From assembly GCA_965224275.1 (NCBI GenBank), contig CBDCYR010000012.1, positions 434,001-498,000 of the forward strand: a stretch of 64,000 nucleotides of DNA, read 5' to 3'. The stretch comes from CAUZWH01 sp965224275. Lineage in GTDB: Bacteria > Pseudomonadota > Alphaproteobacteria > SHVV01. This document shows, one piece after another, positions 52,468 through 60,812 of the stretch. Numbering within the stretch: position 1 is the first letter of the stretch; the number at the start of each line of letters is the position of its first letter. Made by a program: the position numbers and the translations under genes. The notes beneath the pieces are model-generated. The model did no database searches, was not told the origin of the DNA, and saw only the letters and a program-made list of their open reading frames with translations.

Positions 52468-53664
52468 ATGACCCAGGACATGATGACCCTGCGCGCGCTT
52501 TTGGAGAAGAGCTCCGATGCCGATCTGCTTCGCGAGATGATCGGCTTCACGGCCGAGCGGCTGATGGCACTGGAGGTCGAGGGCCTGACCGGCGCCGCTC
52601 ACGGCGAGCGCTCGGCGGATCGTATCACCCACCGCAACGGCTACCGCGACCGGTCCTGGGAGACGCGGGCCGGCACGGTCGAGCTGAAGATCCCGAAGCT
52701 GAGGAAGGGGAGCTACTTCCCGGGCTTCCTGGAGCCGCGGCGGATGGCCGAGAAGGCGCTGGCTGCGGTGATCCAGGAGGCCTACATCCAGGGCGTGTCG
52801 ACCCGCTCGGTCGACGACCTGGTGCAGGCCATGGGCATGTCGGGCGTCTCCAAGAGCCAGGTCTCCAGGCTGTGCGGCGAGATCGACGATAAGGTCAACG
52901 GCTTCCTCGATCGATCGCTGGAGGGCGACTGGCCCTATCTGTGGCTCGACGCAACCTATGTAAAGGTGCGCGAGGCCGGGCGCATCGTCTCGGTCGCGGT
53001 GACCGTGGCTGTGGCCGTCAACGACCAGGGCCGCCGCGAGGTCCTGGGCATGGCGATCGGCGCGTCTGAGGCCGAGGCCTTCTGGACCGAGTTCCTGCGC
53101 TCGCTGGCCCGGCGCGGGCTGCGCGGCGTGAAGCTGGTGATCTCCGACGACCACAAGGGCCTGAAGGCCGCCGCGACCCGGATCCTCGGCGCCACATGGC
53201 AGCGCTGCCGCGTGCACTTCGCCCGCAACCTGCTGGCCCATGCCGGCCGCCAGGGCCGGCGCGTCGTCTCCGCCTTCGTCGCCACCGCCTTCGCCCAGGA
53301 GGACGCCGACAGCGCGAAGGTCCAGTGGCGCCAGGTCGCCGACCAGCTCAGGCTCAAGGTGCCCAAGCTGGCAGTTCTCATGGACGAAGCCGAGCACGAC
53401 GTCCTCGCCTACATGAGCTTCCCCAGGGAGCACCGCCAGAAATTGCACTCCACAAACCCGATCGAACGGCTCCATGCCGAGGTCAAGCGTCGCACCAACG
53501 TCGTCGGTATCTTTCCCAACGAAGCCGCCATCACACGGCTCGTCGGCGCCATCCTTCTCGAGCAGAACGACGAGTGGGCCGTCTCAAGGAGATACATGAC
53601 GCTGGAATCCATCGCTCCGCTGAGCGATGATGTCCCCATCACGCTGCCCACCGTGGCAGCCTGA
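52468..53664 (+). CDS. IS256-family (mutator) transposase
   Basis: 398 residues from ATG 52468, with AAGGAGAA upstream; the frame is open to 52435. DDE residues: LWLDATYVKVREAG (first Asp), LVISDDHKGLKAA (second Asp) and HSTNPIERLHAEVKRRT (Glu). The mutator signature around WQRCRVHFARNLLA is present. It ends LPTVAA. Complete and probably active. It catalyses copy-out/paste-in transposition of the element. Confidence 0.92.
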   Translation: MTQDMMTLRALLEKSSDADLLREMIGFTAERLMALEVEGLTGAAHGERSADRITHRNGYRDRSWETRAGTVELKIPKLRKGSYFPGFLEPRRMAEKALAAVIQEAYIQGVSTRSVDDLVQAMGMSGVSKSQVSRLCGEIDDKVNGFLDRSLEGDWPYLWLDATYVKVREAGRIVSVAVTVAVAVNDQGRREVLGMAIGASEAEAFWTEFLRSLARRGLRGVKLVISDDHKGLKAAATRILGATWQRCRVHFARNLLAHAGRQGRRVVSAFVATAFAQEDADSAKVQWRQVADQLRLKVPKLAVLMDEAEHDVLAYMSFPREHRQKLHSTNPIERLHAEVKRRTNVVGIFPNEAAITRLVGAILLEQNDEWAVSRRYMTLESIAPLSDDVPITLPTVAA

Positions 53665-53736
53665 ACGTCCCGGCCCTACCCGCCGGGAGCAGCGTAGAGC
53701 GCAACGCTCTTACACCACTCCGCGGGACACGATCCC

Positions 53737-53970
53737 GGGGCTTCAATTGAATATCTGCGGACACTGCCTCCCGAGCGGTCGATAGATTGCGGTTTGGATT
53801 GGGACGATGGCGGCTTCAGCGATCGTGTGGTTGCATCGATCGCATCGCATCTTGATGACGTTGACGCGGCAGCGGCGGCTTTGACAACGGCGCCGGAGCG
53901 CATCGCGGTCGTGCTTGCTCGACATCGCGAGCGGCAGAGCCAGCGCCAAGTTATCCGCGTAGAGGCATAG
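53737..53970 (+). pseudogene. C-terminal fragment of a chromosomal gene cut by IS256
   Basis: An open frame entering from the IS256 end reads PGASIEYLRTLPPERSIDC, GLDWDDGGFSDRVVASIASH, LDDVDAAAAALTTAPERIAV, VLARHRERQSQRQVIRVEA and stops at 53970, followed by TTTTTT. Codon use looks genuine. I do not recognise the family. Its 5' part is not in the window, so the IS256 insertion or the island removed it. This gene probably marks the first chromosomal DNA right of the island. Confidence 0.45.
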
Positions 53971-54002
53971 TTTTTTCGATACCAAGCTTGCGCATCGCGA
54001 GT

Positions 54003-54242
54003 TGGCGCAACCGGGGCCTTGGGATACCGTAGCGCGCGCTTGTCATTGGATAACTCGGAACCTCGGATTTGACCACCCTCGACGACACCCAAACGCCGGC
54101 GGATGCGCAGCTTGAGATCAATTGGCGCAACCGGGGCCTTGGGATACCGTAGCGCGCGCTTGTCATTGGATAACTCGGAACCTCGGATTTGACCACCCTC
54201 GACGACACCCAAACGCCGGCGGATGCGCAGCTTGAGATCAAT
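54003..54242. repeat. Perfect 120-bp tandem duplication
   Basis: Unit 54003-54122 (starts TGGCGCAACCGGGGCCTTGG, ends GAGATCAAT) is repeated exactly at 54123-54242. It covers the leader and first 17 codons of the TIGR03032 gene, so two ribosome-binding/start regions exist; only the second leads into the full gene. Confidence 0.95.
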
Positions 54243-55325
54243 TCGTCACGCCAGTTCGGACCGTGGCTGTTCGAGCAGAACGCGTCGCTCGCTTTCACCA
54301 CCTATCGCGCCGGCAAGTTGTTCCTGATCGGCATCCATCCCGCTGAGGGCAAGCTATCCATCTTCGAGCGTACCTTCGCACGCTGCATGGGCCTGTGGGC
54401 CGATCGCCAGACCATCTATATGAGCTCGCTTTATCAGTTGTGGCGCTTCGAAAACGCGATCGAGCCGGGCCAGACCCACGACGACTACGATGCCGTTTAC
54501 GTACCGCAAGTGGGCTACACAACCGGCGATCTCGATGTCCACGACGTCGCCGTTGGCAAAGATGGCGAGGTGATGTTCGTCAACACGCTGTTTAGTTGTC
54601 TGGCGACCACCAGCGAGACCCACAGCTTTACGCCGATTTGGCAACCGCCGTTTGTCAGCAAGCTCGCGGCGGAGGACCGGTGCCATCTCAATGGCCTGGC
54701 AACCTTGGATGGCGTGCCGCGCTATATGACAGCGGTGGCCAAGACTGACGCGGCCGACGGGTGGCGCGAGCGCCGTCGTGATGGCGGGATCGTACTGGAT
54801 GTAGCGTCGGGGCAGATCGTCGGCGATGGCTTTTCGATGCCCCATTCGCCGCGGCTCTATCGCGACAAATTGTGGCTCCATGATTCTGGAACCGGCTATT
54901 TCGGTTATCTCGACCTCGCCAGCGGAGGGTTCGAGCGCGTTGCCTTTTGCCGTGGATATCTGCGGGGGCTTTCGTTTGTCGGTGACTTTGCGGTGGTCGG
55001 TCTGTCGCTACCGCGCGGCTCGAAAACCTTTGCCGGCCTGGCACTGGACGACAATCTCAGCGACAAGGGCGTCGAGCCGCTGTGTGCATTGCAGGTGATT
55101 GATTTGCGCAGCGGTGACATCGTTCATTGGCTCACGATCGAGGGAATCGTCGAGGAACTCTACGACGTTCTCGTCATTCCCGGCGTACGACGGGCAATGG
55201 CGATTGGTTTTAAGACCGACGAAATTCGACGCGTGATTACGGTCGGTTCACCGGCCGAGACACCCAGTGTGGCACCAGTGCCGGAGGCCTATTCGGATTC
55301 GGTCAATCCCATATTGGTTGATTAA
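54189..55325 (+). CDS. TIGR03032 (DUF4915) family protein
   Basis: 378 residues from TTG 54189, inside the second duplicate unit. Family features: INSSRQFGPWLFEQNASLAF, TTYRAGKLFLIG, CMGLWADRQTIYMSSLYQLW, DVHDVAVGKDGEVMFVNTLF, RCHLNGLATLDGVPRYMTAV, SPRLYRDKLWLHDSGTGYFG. TIGR03032 proteins are predicted beta-propellers that often sit near tetratricopeptide/sulfotransferase genes and secretion loci; the function is unknown. The same start in the first duplicate leads to a stop after 27 codons, giving a possible leader peptide. A broken TolC-type gene follows. Confidence 0.85.
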   Translation: MTTLDDTQTPADAQLEINSSRQFGPWLFEQNASLAFTTYRAGKLFLIGIHPAEGKLSIFERTFARCMGLWADRQTIYMSSLYQLWRFENAIEPGQTHDDYDAVYVPQVGYTTGDLDVHDVAVGKDGEVMFVNTLFSCLATTSETHSFTPIWQPPFVSKLAAEDRCHLNGLATLDGVPRYMTAVAKTDAADGWRERRRDGGIVLDVASGQIVGDGFSMPHSPRLYRDKLWLHDSGTGYFGYLDLASGGFERVAFCRGYLRGLSFVGDFAVVGLSLPRGSKTFAGLALDDNLSDKGVEPLCALQVIDLRSGDIVHWLTIEGIVEELYDVLVIPGVRRAMAIGFKTDEIRRVITVGSPAETPSVAPVPEAYSDSVNPILVD

Positions 55326-55470
55326 CTCTGAAGTTTTTCGCGCGCCAAGGGAATTCGCTGAGAAATCAGAAACTTGCGTGACGAATCCAAACTTGCAAGT
55401 TATGATCTAATGATAGTATTTGGGTGTATTATTTAGATAATATGCGCGATCGTTTCTGGGGGATTTTGGT

Positions 55471-56926
55471 TTGAAGCAATTGTTGCTCGATCCGGGCTTG
55501 CGCCTCGGGATCGAAGGTGTTGTCCCAACTCGTCGCAAGCGCCGGCGTCCAATCCTATCGCTCATCGGTGCCGGGTTGATTGCCGTCTCAGCGGCGGCAA
55601 TTGCAGATTTCTCAGGCGCTGAATTCACGAAAAGCGCCGCTGCAGGCCCGATTTCAGACTCGGTGCAAACAGCGGTCCGTACGCATCCAACCGTCGAAGC
55701 CGCGCGCGAACTCCAGCGCGCCGCGACTCACGGCTTGCGCCTGTCGCGTTCGGGGTTTTTCCCCTCCGTCGATGCCAGAGGGACCGCGGGCCTGGCTCGC
55801 ACCAACAATTCGTCAACCCGGACTCGGACGACGCGTGCCCCGGGCGGGCCACAATCGATCACCCAGAATCGTTATGAGTCCAGTCTAACCGTCACCCAGC
55901 TTCTGTATGACGGTTTTGGCACTCGTAACACCGTCCTCGCGTCACAGTCGCGGGTCGATATCGCTGGCTTCCAATTATTCGACGCCGGCGAAATAATCGG
56001 ACTCCGAGCGGTCGCCTCCTACCTCGACGTATTGCGCAATCGGCAACTCGTCGAGTTGGCTGACGCCAACGCGGCCAAGCACGAAGAAGTGCTGGGGCAG
56101 ATTCGCACCCGCGCCGATGCCGGCGGTGGCAGTCAGGCCGACGTCGACCAGGCCGAGGGTCGCGTCGCCCTTGCGAACTCAACGCTGCTGGCGACGCTGA
56201 ATGGGTTGCGCGACGCGGAAGCCGCCTATCTTGAAGCCGTCGGCGAGCCGCTCAGCGATCTAAGCGTGCCGCAGGTCGATACCGGGCTGATCGATGCCAG
56301 CGCCAATGATGCGGTTGGTGATGGCATTGATAGCAATCCTGCGGTTCGCGCCTCCCAGGAAAACGTTAAGGCGCTGGGAGGCGATATTCCGCGCGACTCG
56401 CGCCCCGTTTTTACCGCGCTTCGATTTGGAGCTTGCCGGTCGTCGTGATGAAAACAGCGGCGGCGTCGAGGGCCCGAACGCGGATTTCACAGCCAAACTC
56501 GTGATGACCTACAACCTTTACCGCGGCGGCGGCGACACCGCGCGGCGGCGTCAGATCCGCGCGCTGCTTGCGGAAGCACAGCAGCGCGAGGGTGAGATTC
56601 GCCGACTCGTCGGCCAGGCAATTCGTGTTTCGTACAATGCCTATCAGATCGCGTCGGACCGCATCCCGGTGCTTGAAAGCCACGTTGGTTCGAGCAAACG
56701 CGCGTTGGATGCCTACTACGAGCAATTCAACTTGGGTGAACGCACCCTGCTCGACGTGCTTAATGTCGAGAACGAGGTTTTCGGGGCGCGCTCGAACCTG
56801 GTTAATGGACAATTCGCTGTGCTCACCGGCTACTACCGGATTCTCGCGGCGACGGGCCGCCTGCTGCAAACGCTCGACGTCGCGGTTGGTTTGTCGACGG
56901 GAGATGATGACAAAGACGCCATGTAG
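55471..56926 (+). pseudogene. TolC-type outer membrane efflux protein, one-base frameshift
   Basis: About 485 codons in two frames. The first frame (from TTG 55471) has an N-terminal basic and hydrophobic leader, then DSVQTAVRTHPTVEAARELQ, GFFPSVDARGTAGLAR, YESSLTVTQLLYDGFGTRN and VASYLDVLRNRQLVELADAN. The second frame (to 56926) has RATRAPFLPRFDLELAGRRD, TYNLYRGGGDTARRRQIRAL, YEQFNLGERTLLDVLNVENE. These are the two repeats of a TolC/AggA outer membrane factor for type I secretion. The frames join if the C at 56389 (in ATTCCGCG) is removed. Together with the HlyD remnant at 7.3 kb it suggests a type I secretion locus that has decayed. Confidence 0.82.
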
Positions 56927-57051
56927 TCTTCGTTGCCACAGCTCCTGGCGCACCCGAGGTGGGCGCCCGCCGATTCCCACCAGCCGCGACCCCCAAAACT
57001 TTGAAGTGCGGTATCCGACCCGACCGGCAGTGACGGGCGCAGGCTAACGCG

Positions 57052-57693
57052 GTGTCCGCACCCTCGACCCTCAAGCTGCAACACCTCTTTACGACGCCGA
57101 TCATTGAACGGATTTGGGAGGATGTCGACCAACTGAACGACGATCTCCGTCAGATCATCCTCGACAAAGAGCGAGAGTCAGCGGGTGAGAATCGCAGCAA
57201 TATCGGCGGTTGGCACTCGGTCCGGGATCTCGACCAATGGGCGGGGACGCCAGGTCAGGAACTCATCCGTCGCATTGGCGAACTCGTGAATACGGCAACC
57301 TCTCGCTACTACGAGCTTTATGGCGGGAAAGAACCCATACGATGGCGCATCACAACGTGGGCCAATGTCAGTCGGCGCGGCCACTACAATCGAGGGCATG
57401 TTCACCCGGGTTGTACCTGGTCGGGCGTGTACTACGTCGATGCCGGTGATGCCGATCCCAGCGACCGAGATAGCGGGTTGTTGGTATTGCAGCATCCGAT
57501 CGTTGCCGAGACGATGACTTTCTTTCCCGGCCTGACGCCGGACTACCACGCCTTTCGACCCGTATCGGGATTGATGGTTGCATTCCCCAGTTATCTCGGC
57601 CACGAAGTGCAGCCCTATGGTGGCGATCGTCCTCGTATCTCGATCGCCTTCAACATCAAGCGCGAGCCGTTTCTGCCGGACGCCGCATCTTGA
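57052..57693 (+). CDS. Putative 2OG-Fe(II) oxygenase (TIGR02466-like)
   Basis: 213 residues from GTG 57052. LQHLFTTPIIERIWEDV at the start, then WRITTWANVSRRGHYNRGHV, HPGCTWSGVYYVDAGDA and a late SYLGHEVQPYGGDRPRISIAFNI. The family binds Fe(II) by a HxD/E...H triad; HVHPGCTWSGVYYV and LGHEVQPY with the Arg-Ile-Ser strand fit the pattern. Substrate unknown; some relatives hydroxylate phytanoyl-like or peptide substrates. Its stop overlaps the start of the ChaC-like gene, and COX15 follows with another overlap, so three genes form one operon. Confidence 0.7.
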   Translation: MSAPSTLKLQHLFTTPIIERIWEDVDQLNDDLRQIILDKERESAGENRSNIGGWHSVRDLDQWAGTPGQELIRRIGELVNTATSRYYELYGGKEPIRWRITTWANVSRRGHYNRGHVHPGCTWSGVYYVDAGDADPSDRDSGLLVLQHPIVAETMTFFPGLTPDYHAFRPVSGLMVAFPSYLGHEVQPYGGDRPRISIAFNIKREPFLPDAAS

Positions 57694-58331
57694 CCGTATC
57701 GGTGAAACGGCGCGGGGCGTTCCGCTTCGAGGCGCCATTCGTCCCGCTGCCCGACGCCGAGCGCAATGCCTCACTGAACCAAATCCTCGCCGACCTGCCA
57801 CGCGGTGATCCATGGGTGTTCGCGTATGGCTCGTTGATGTGGGACCGCGATGTATTTGACTACCGCGAGTTCGCATCGGCCCTGCTGCGCGGCTACCACC
57901 GCAAATTCTGCGTTTGGACACAATTAGCCAGGGGAACACCGGAGCAGCCGGGGCTGGCGCTCGGTCTCGAAGCTCGAGGCGGCTGTCGTGGCATCGCCTA
58001 CCGCGTCAAACGAAGCCAAACCGAAACCGCGTTCGACCGAATTTGGCGTCGCGAGATGTTTACCGGTTGCTATCTGCCGCGCTGGGTCAATCTGGAACTC
58101 GCCGATCGTCGCGTGCGCGCAATTACGTTCGTTGCCCGCCGCGGGCATATCCAATATGCCGGCGGTATTGCCGCCGCGGACGCCGCTTTTCATATTGCGC
58201 ACGCCCATGGCGAGCGCGGGCCGTGTCGCGAATATTTGTCCAACACGCTCGAACACCTGCGGCAAATGGGGGTGCGCGACCGCGGTCTGGAGCGTCTGCT
58301 TGGGCTCGTACAGCGGGCCGCCAAGCGATGA
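57690..58331 (+). CDS. ChaC-like gamma-glutamylcyclotransferase
   Basis: 213 residues from TTG 57690 (GTG 57702 is an alternative). WVFAYGSLMWDRDV is the conserved YGSLxW substrate loop of the family; LLRGYHRKFCVWTQLARGTP and YRVKRSQTETAFDRIWRREM (catalytic Glu region) follow. ChaC enzymes split glutathione to 5-oxoproline and Cys-Gly in the cytoplasm. It overlaps both neighbours (2OG oxygenase upstream, heme A synthase downstream), so co-expression is expected, although a functional link is not obvious. Confidence 0.85.
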   Translation: MTVSVKRRGAFRFEAPFVPLPDAERNASLNQILADLPRGDPWVFAYGSLMWDRDVFDYREFASALLRGYHRKFCVWTQLARGTPEQPGLALGLEARGGCRGIAYRVKRSQTETAFDRIWRREMFTGCYLPRWVNLELADRRVRAITFVARRGHIQYAGGIAAADAAFHIAHAHGERGPCREYLSNTLEHLRQMGVRDRGLERLLGLVQRAAKR

Positions 58332-59443
58332 CCGACGCGGAGTCTTCGCCGCCGCAGACCCCACCTCGGAGAGGGCCGGGCCGGCCTCCGGCTGTTGTCG
58401 GCCTATGGCTCGTGCTGTGTTGCGCTTTGGTCCTTGCCATGGTGATTCTCGGTGGTCTGACGCGCCTCACCGATTCGGGGTTATCGATCGTCGAATGGGA
58501 TCTGCTCAGCGGTGTGCTGCCACCGCTATCGACGCCGCAATGGGAACAGGCCTTTGCCGCCTACCGTCAGTTTCCAGAATTCCGGCAGCTCAACCCGGAC
58601 ATGACGCTTGACGAGTTTAAGTCGATCTATTGGCTCGAATATGCGCATCGGTTGATGGGTCGGGCTGTTGGCGTTGTGTTTCTCGTGCCCTTGCTACTTT
58701 TTGCTGCAACGCGACGATTGACCTTGCGGCTTGGCTTGCGGCTCTTCGGAATATTTGTGTTGGGCGGACTGCAGGGGGCACTTGGTTGGTACATGGTCGA
58801 GAGCGGGCTGAGCGATCGCCCCGACGTGAGCCACTACCGGCTCGCCATGCACCTTGGTTTGGCGGTTCTGATTTACGGGTTCCTGTTGCGCGCAGCGCTG
58901 GGCATTCTGGTGCCCGAGCGGATTGTCGTGGTGGGCAGGAAAGCCGGCAATACGGCCGGCGGGACCTATCTTGCCGCTGGGTTCGTGTTTCTCACGATGC
59001 TTTCAGGTGCTCTTGTTGCCGGCCTCGATGCCGGTTTGATCTACAACAGCTTCCCGCTGATGGACGGTCGGTGGGTACCCGAAGGTCTGATGGACGACGA
59101 TCCCTGGTTTGTTAATTTCGGAGAAAACATCGCGACCGTGCAGTTCACGCATCGCTGTCTGGCCCTCGCCACCGCTCTGCTCGTTTTCATTGCCTGGTTT
59201 CGCACCATCCGCGGTCGTGCCATCGACATCGATCCTGACCAAAGCGGGTCGCCCGTCGAGCACTGGCTGGGCCACGCGATGCTGTTGGCGGTGGTCGCGC
59301 AGATCTGCCTCGGCGTCGCCACGTTGCTCTATCTGGTGCCGCTGCCCCTGGCGGTAGCGCATCAGGGCGCCGCCATGGTGTTGTTGACGATGTGCCTCTG
59401 GCTCGCCCACCAACAGGGGCAACGAAAGGAAGTCGTTCTATGA
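58328..59443 (+). CDS. ctaA: Heme A synthase (COX15/CtaA)
   Basis: 371 residues from ATG 58328, overlapping the ChaC-like stop. Eight membrane segments in two halves. Conserved features: LVLAMVILGGLTRLTDSGLS, IVEWDLLSGVLPPLS, YWLEYAHRLMGRAVGV with heme-ligand His, SHYRLAMHLGLAVLIYG, IYNSFPLMDGRWVPEG, QFTHRCLALATALLV, VAHQGAAMVLLT. This is the alphaproteobacterial/mitochondrial type (COX15). It oxidises the C8 methyl of heme O to the formyl group of heme A for cytochrome aa3 oxidase in the inner membrane. Complete. Confidence 0.93.
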   Translation: MTDAESSPPQTPPRRGPGRPPAVVGLWLVLCCALVLAMVILGGLTRLTDSGLSIVEWDLLSGVLPPLSTPQWEQAFAAYRQFPEFRQLNPDMTLDEFKSIYWLEYAHRLMGRAVGVVFLVPLLLFAATRRLTLRLGLRLFGIFVLGGLQGALGWYMVESGLSDRPDVSHYRLAMHLGLAVLIYGFLLRAALGILVPERIVVVGRKAGNTAGGTYLAAGFVFLTMLSGALVAGLDAGLIYNSFPLMDGRWVPEGLMDDDPWFVNFGENIATVQFTHRCLALATALLVFIAWFRTIRGRAIDIDPDQSGSPVEHWLGHAMLLAVVAQICLGVATLLYLVPLPLAVAHQGAAMVLLTMCLWLAHQQGQRKEVVL

Positions 59444-59551
59444 AGGTCGAACGCGAGACCTTGGCCGCCGATTGAAAAGGCTGGTGGCTTTTTGCCGCCG
59501 TCGCCTATCATCAACCACAACAATCACACTGACACCAATGGGTACTATATG

Positions 59552-59569
59552 TTGGATAGCATCCACTAG
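59552..59569. repeat. Dispersed palindrome, degenerate copy 4
   Basis: Left arm reduced to TTGGAT, right arm ATCCACTAG intact, spacer AGC. The ATG of the MFS gene starts on the very next base (59570). Confidence 0.65.
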
Positions 59570-60790
59570 ATGACGGCGACAGAAAGCCGCGTCGCGCTGG
59601 TTTTTGGTTCACTCGGCCATAGCGCCACGCATCTTCTCATCCTGCTCTACGCCACCGTCGTCCTCGTGCTTGAGGATGAGTTTGCCATGAGCTACGCCGA
59701 TCTTCAGTGGCTGGCGGTGCCTGGCTTTGTTCTTTTCGGTGCGGCTGCACTGCCGGCGGGCTGGCTTGGCGATCGCTGGAGTCAATCGAAGATGATGGCG
59801 GTGTTTTTCTTTGGCGCTGGCGGTGCTGCGATCATTACCGGGTTGGCGCAATCCTATGTCGGGTTGCTGATCGGCCTAACCCTCATGGGCCTGTTCGCCT
59901 CGATCTACCATCCGGTCGGAATTGCCTGGCTGGTCCAACACTCGGAGAAACGCGGGCGCTCGCTCGGCGTCAGCGGGCTGTTTGGTTCGCTGGGTACCGC
60001 CGCGGCTGCCATCGTTGCGGGAACCTTGGCTGATCTGGTCAGTTGGCGCGCAGCCTTTGTCGTCCCCGGCGTCCTGGTAATGGTGATGGGCGTGGTTTTT
60101 CTTTTCTATATGCGCGCGGGTGTGATCGGCGACCATGATGCTGTCGCCAAAGACCGCGAACCCGAACCTTCGGCCGGCGAAATGAAGCGTGCCTTCATTA
60201 CACTGTTGATGACCGTCGTCTGCGTCGGGATGATATTTCAAGGAACCACGGTGGTTTTGCCGAAGATATTTAGCGAGCGGTTGCTTGTTGGTGTTCCCGA
60301 TAGCGCGATGACCGCCGGTTTTCTGGTATCACTGGTGTATCTCTTCGCGGCCGGGGCGCAGATAATCGGCGGCGAACTCGCGGATCGATTGCCGATCAAA
60401 CGGGTGTATCTGGGCGCCCAGCTTTTTCTGCTGCCGGTTTTGGTCGCCGCTTTTCTGGCGCACAGCTATTGGCTTGTCGTGTTTGCCATCCTGCTGGTGT
60501 CGCTCAACACCGGTGGGCAATCGGCCGAGAACATGTTGGTGGCGCGATACACCCCGTTGGCCTGGCGTAGCCGGGCCTTTGGCGTCAAGTTTCTGCTCAG
60601 CCTCGGCGTCAGTTCACTTGGGGTCGCGTTGGTGCCGTTGGTCTACGGAATATATGGATCGGTGGGTCCGATATTCGTTTTCTTTATCGGCTTTGCCGCG
60701 GTCGCCGCGATCTGCGCCGCGTTCATTCCGAGCCCGGCGCGGCCGACTAAACCTGCCGCCATCACGCCCGCGCCGACGCCGGCAGAGTAG
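59570..60790 (+). CDS. MFS transporter
   Basis: 406 residues with about 12 membrane segments. RVALVFGSLGHSATHLLILL is helix 1; PAGWLGDRWSQSKMM is the motif A-like loop between helices 2 and 3 (GxLxDRxxxK form). Helix 5 is LFGSLGTAAAAIVAGTLADL. The central loop (FYMRAGVIGDHDAVAKDREP) separates two six-helix bundles; the second half repeats motif A as GGELADRLPIKRV. Similar in layout to fosmidomycin-resistance (Fsr)-like transporters. Substrate unknown. The gene begins right after the degenerate palindrome and has no clear Shine-Dalgarno, so another start (for example ATG 59689) is possible. Confidence 0.87.
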   Translation: MTATESRVALVFGSLGHSATHLLILLYATVVLVLEDEFAMSYADLQWLAVPGFVLFGAAALPAGWLGDRWSQSKMMAVFFFGAGGAAIITGLAQSYVGLLIGLTLMGLFASIYHPVGIAWLVQHSEKRGRSLGVSGLFGSLGTAAAAIVAGTLADLVSWRAAFVVPGVLVMVMGVVFLFYMRAGVIGDHDAVAKDREPEPSAGEMKRAFITLLMTVVCVGMIFQGTTVVLPKIFSERLLVGVPDSAMTAGFLVSLVYLFAAGAQIIGGELADRLPIKRVYLGAQLFLLPVLVAAFLAHSYWLVVFAILLVSLNTGGQSAENMLVARYTPLAWRSRAFGVKFLLSLGVSSLGVALVPLVYGIYGSVGPIFVFFIGFAAVAAICAAFIPSPARPTKPAAITPAPTPAE

Positions 60791-60812
60791 GGGTGCCAAG
60801 CGTCGAACGTGA

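Larger units (their letters stand above)
52285..53736 (+). mobile_element. IS256-family element
   Basis: Imperfect terminal repeats: left GGGTCGTGTCCCAGGACGTG (52285 on) and right complement GGGATCGTGTCCCGCGGAGTG-type ending at 53736, both continuing GGTGTA. One transposase gene. I could not see a target duplication. It truncates a chromosomal gene on its right side. Confidence 0.8.

Noticed and set aside
53676..54212. 178-codon minus-strand frame covering the tandem repeat
   Set aside because: It is antisense to the chromosomal gene fragment and the TIGR03032 leader and its internal repetition only mirrors the 120-bp duplication.
56389..56389. Programmed frameshift in the TolC gene
   Set aside because: There is no slippery heptamer or evident downstream stimulator, and TolC families are not known to use recoding.
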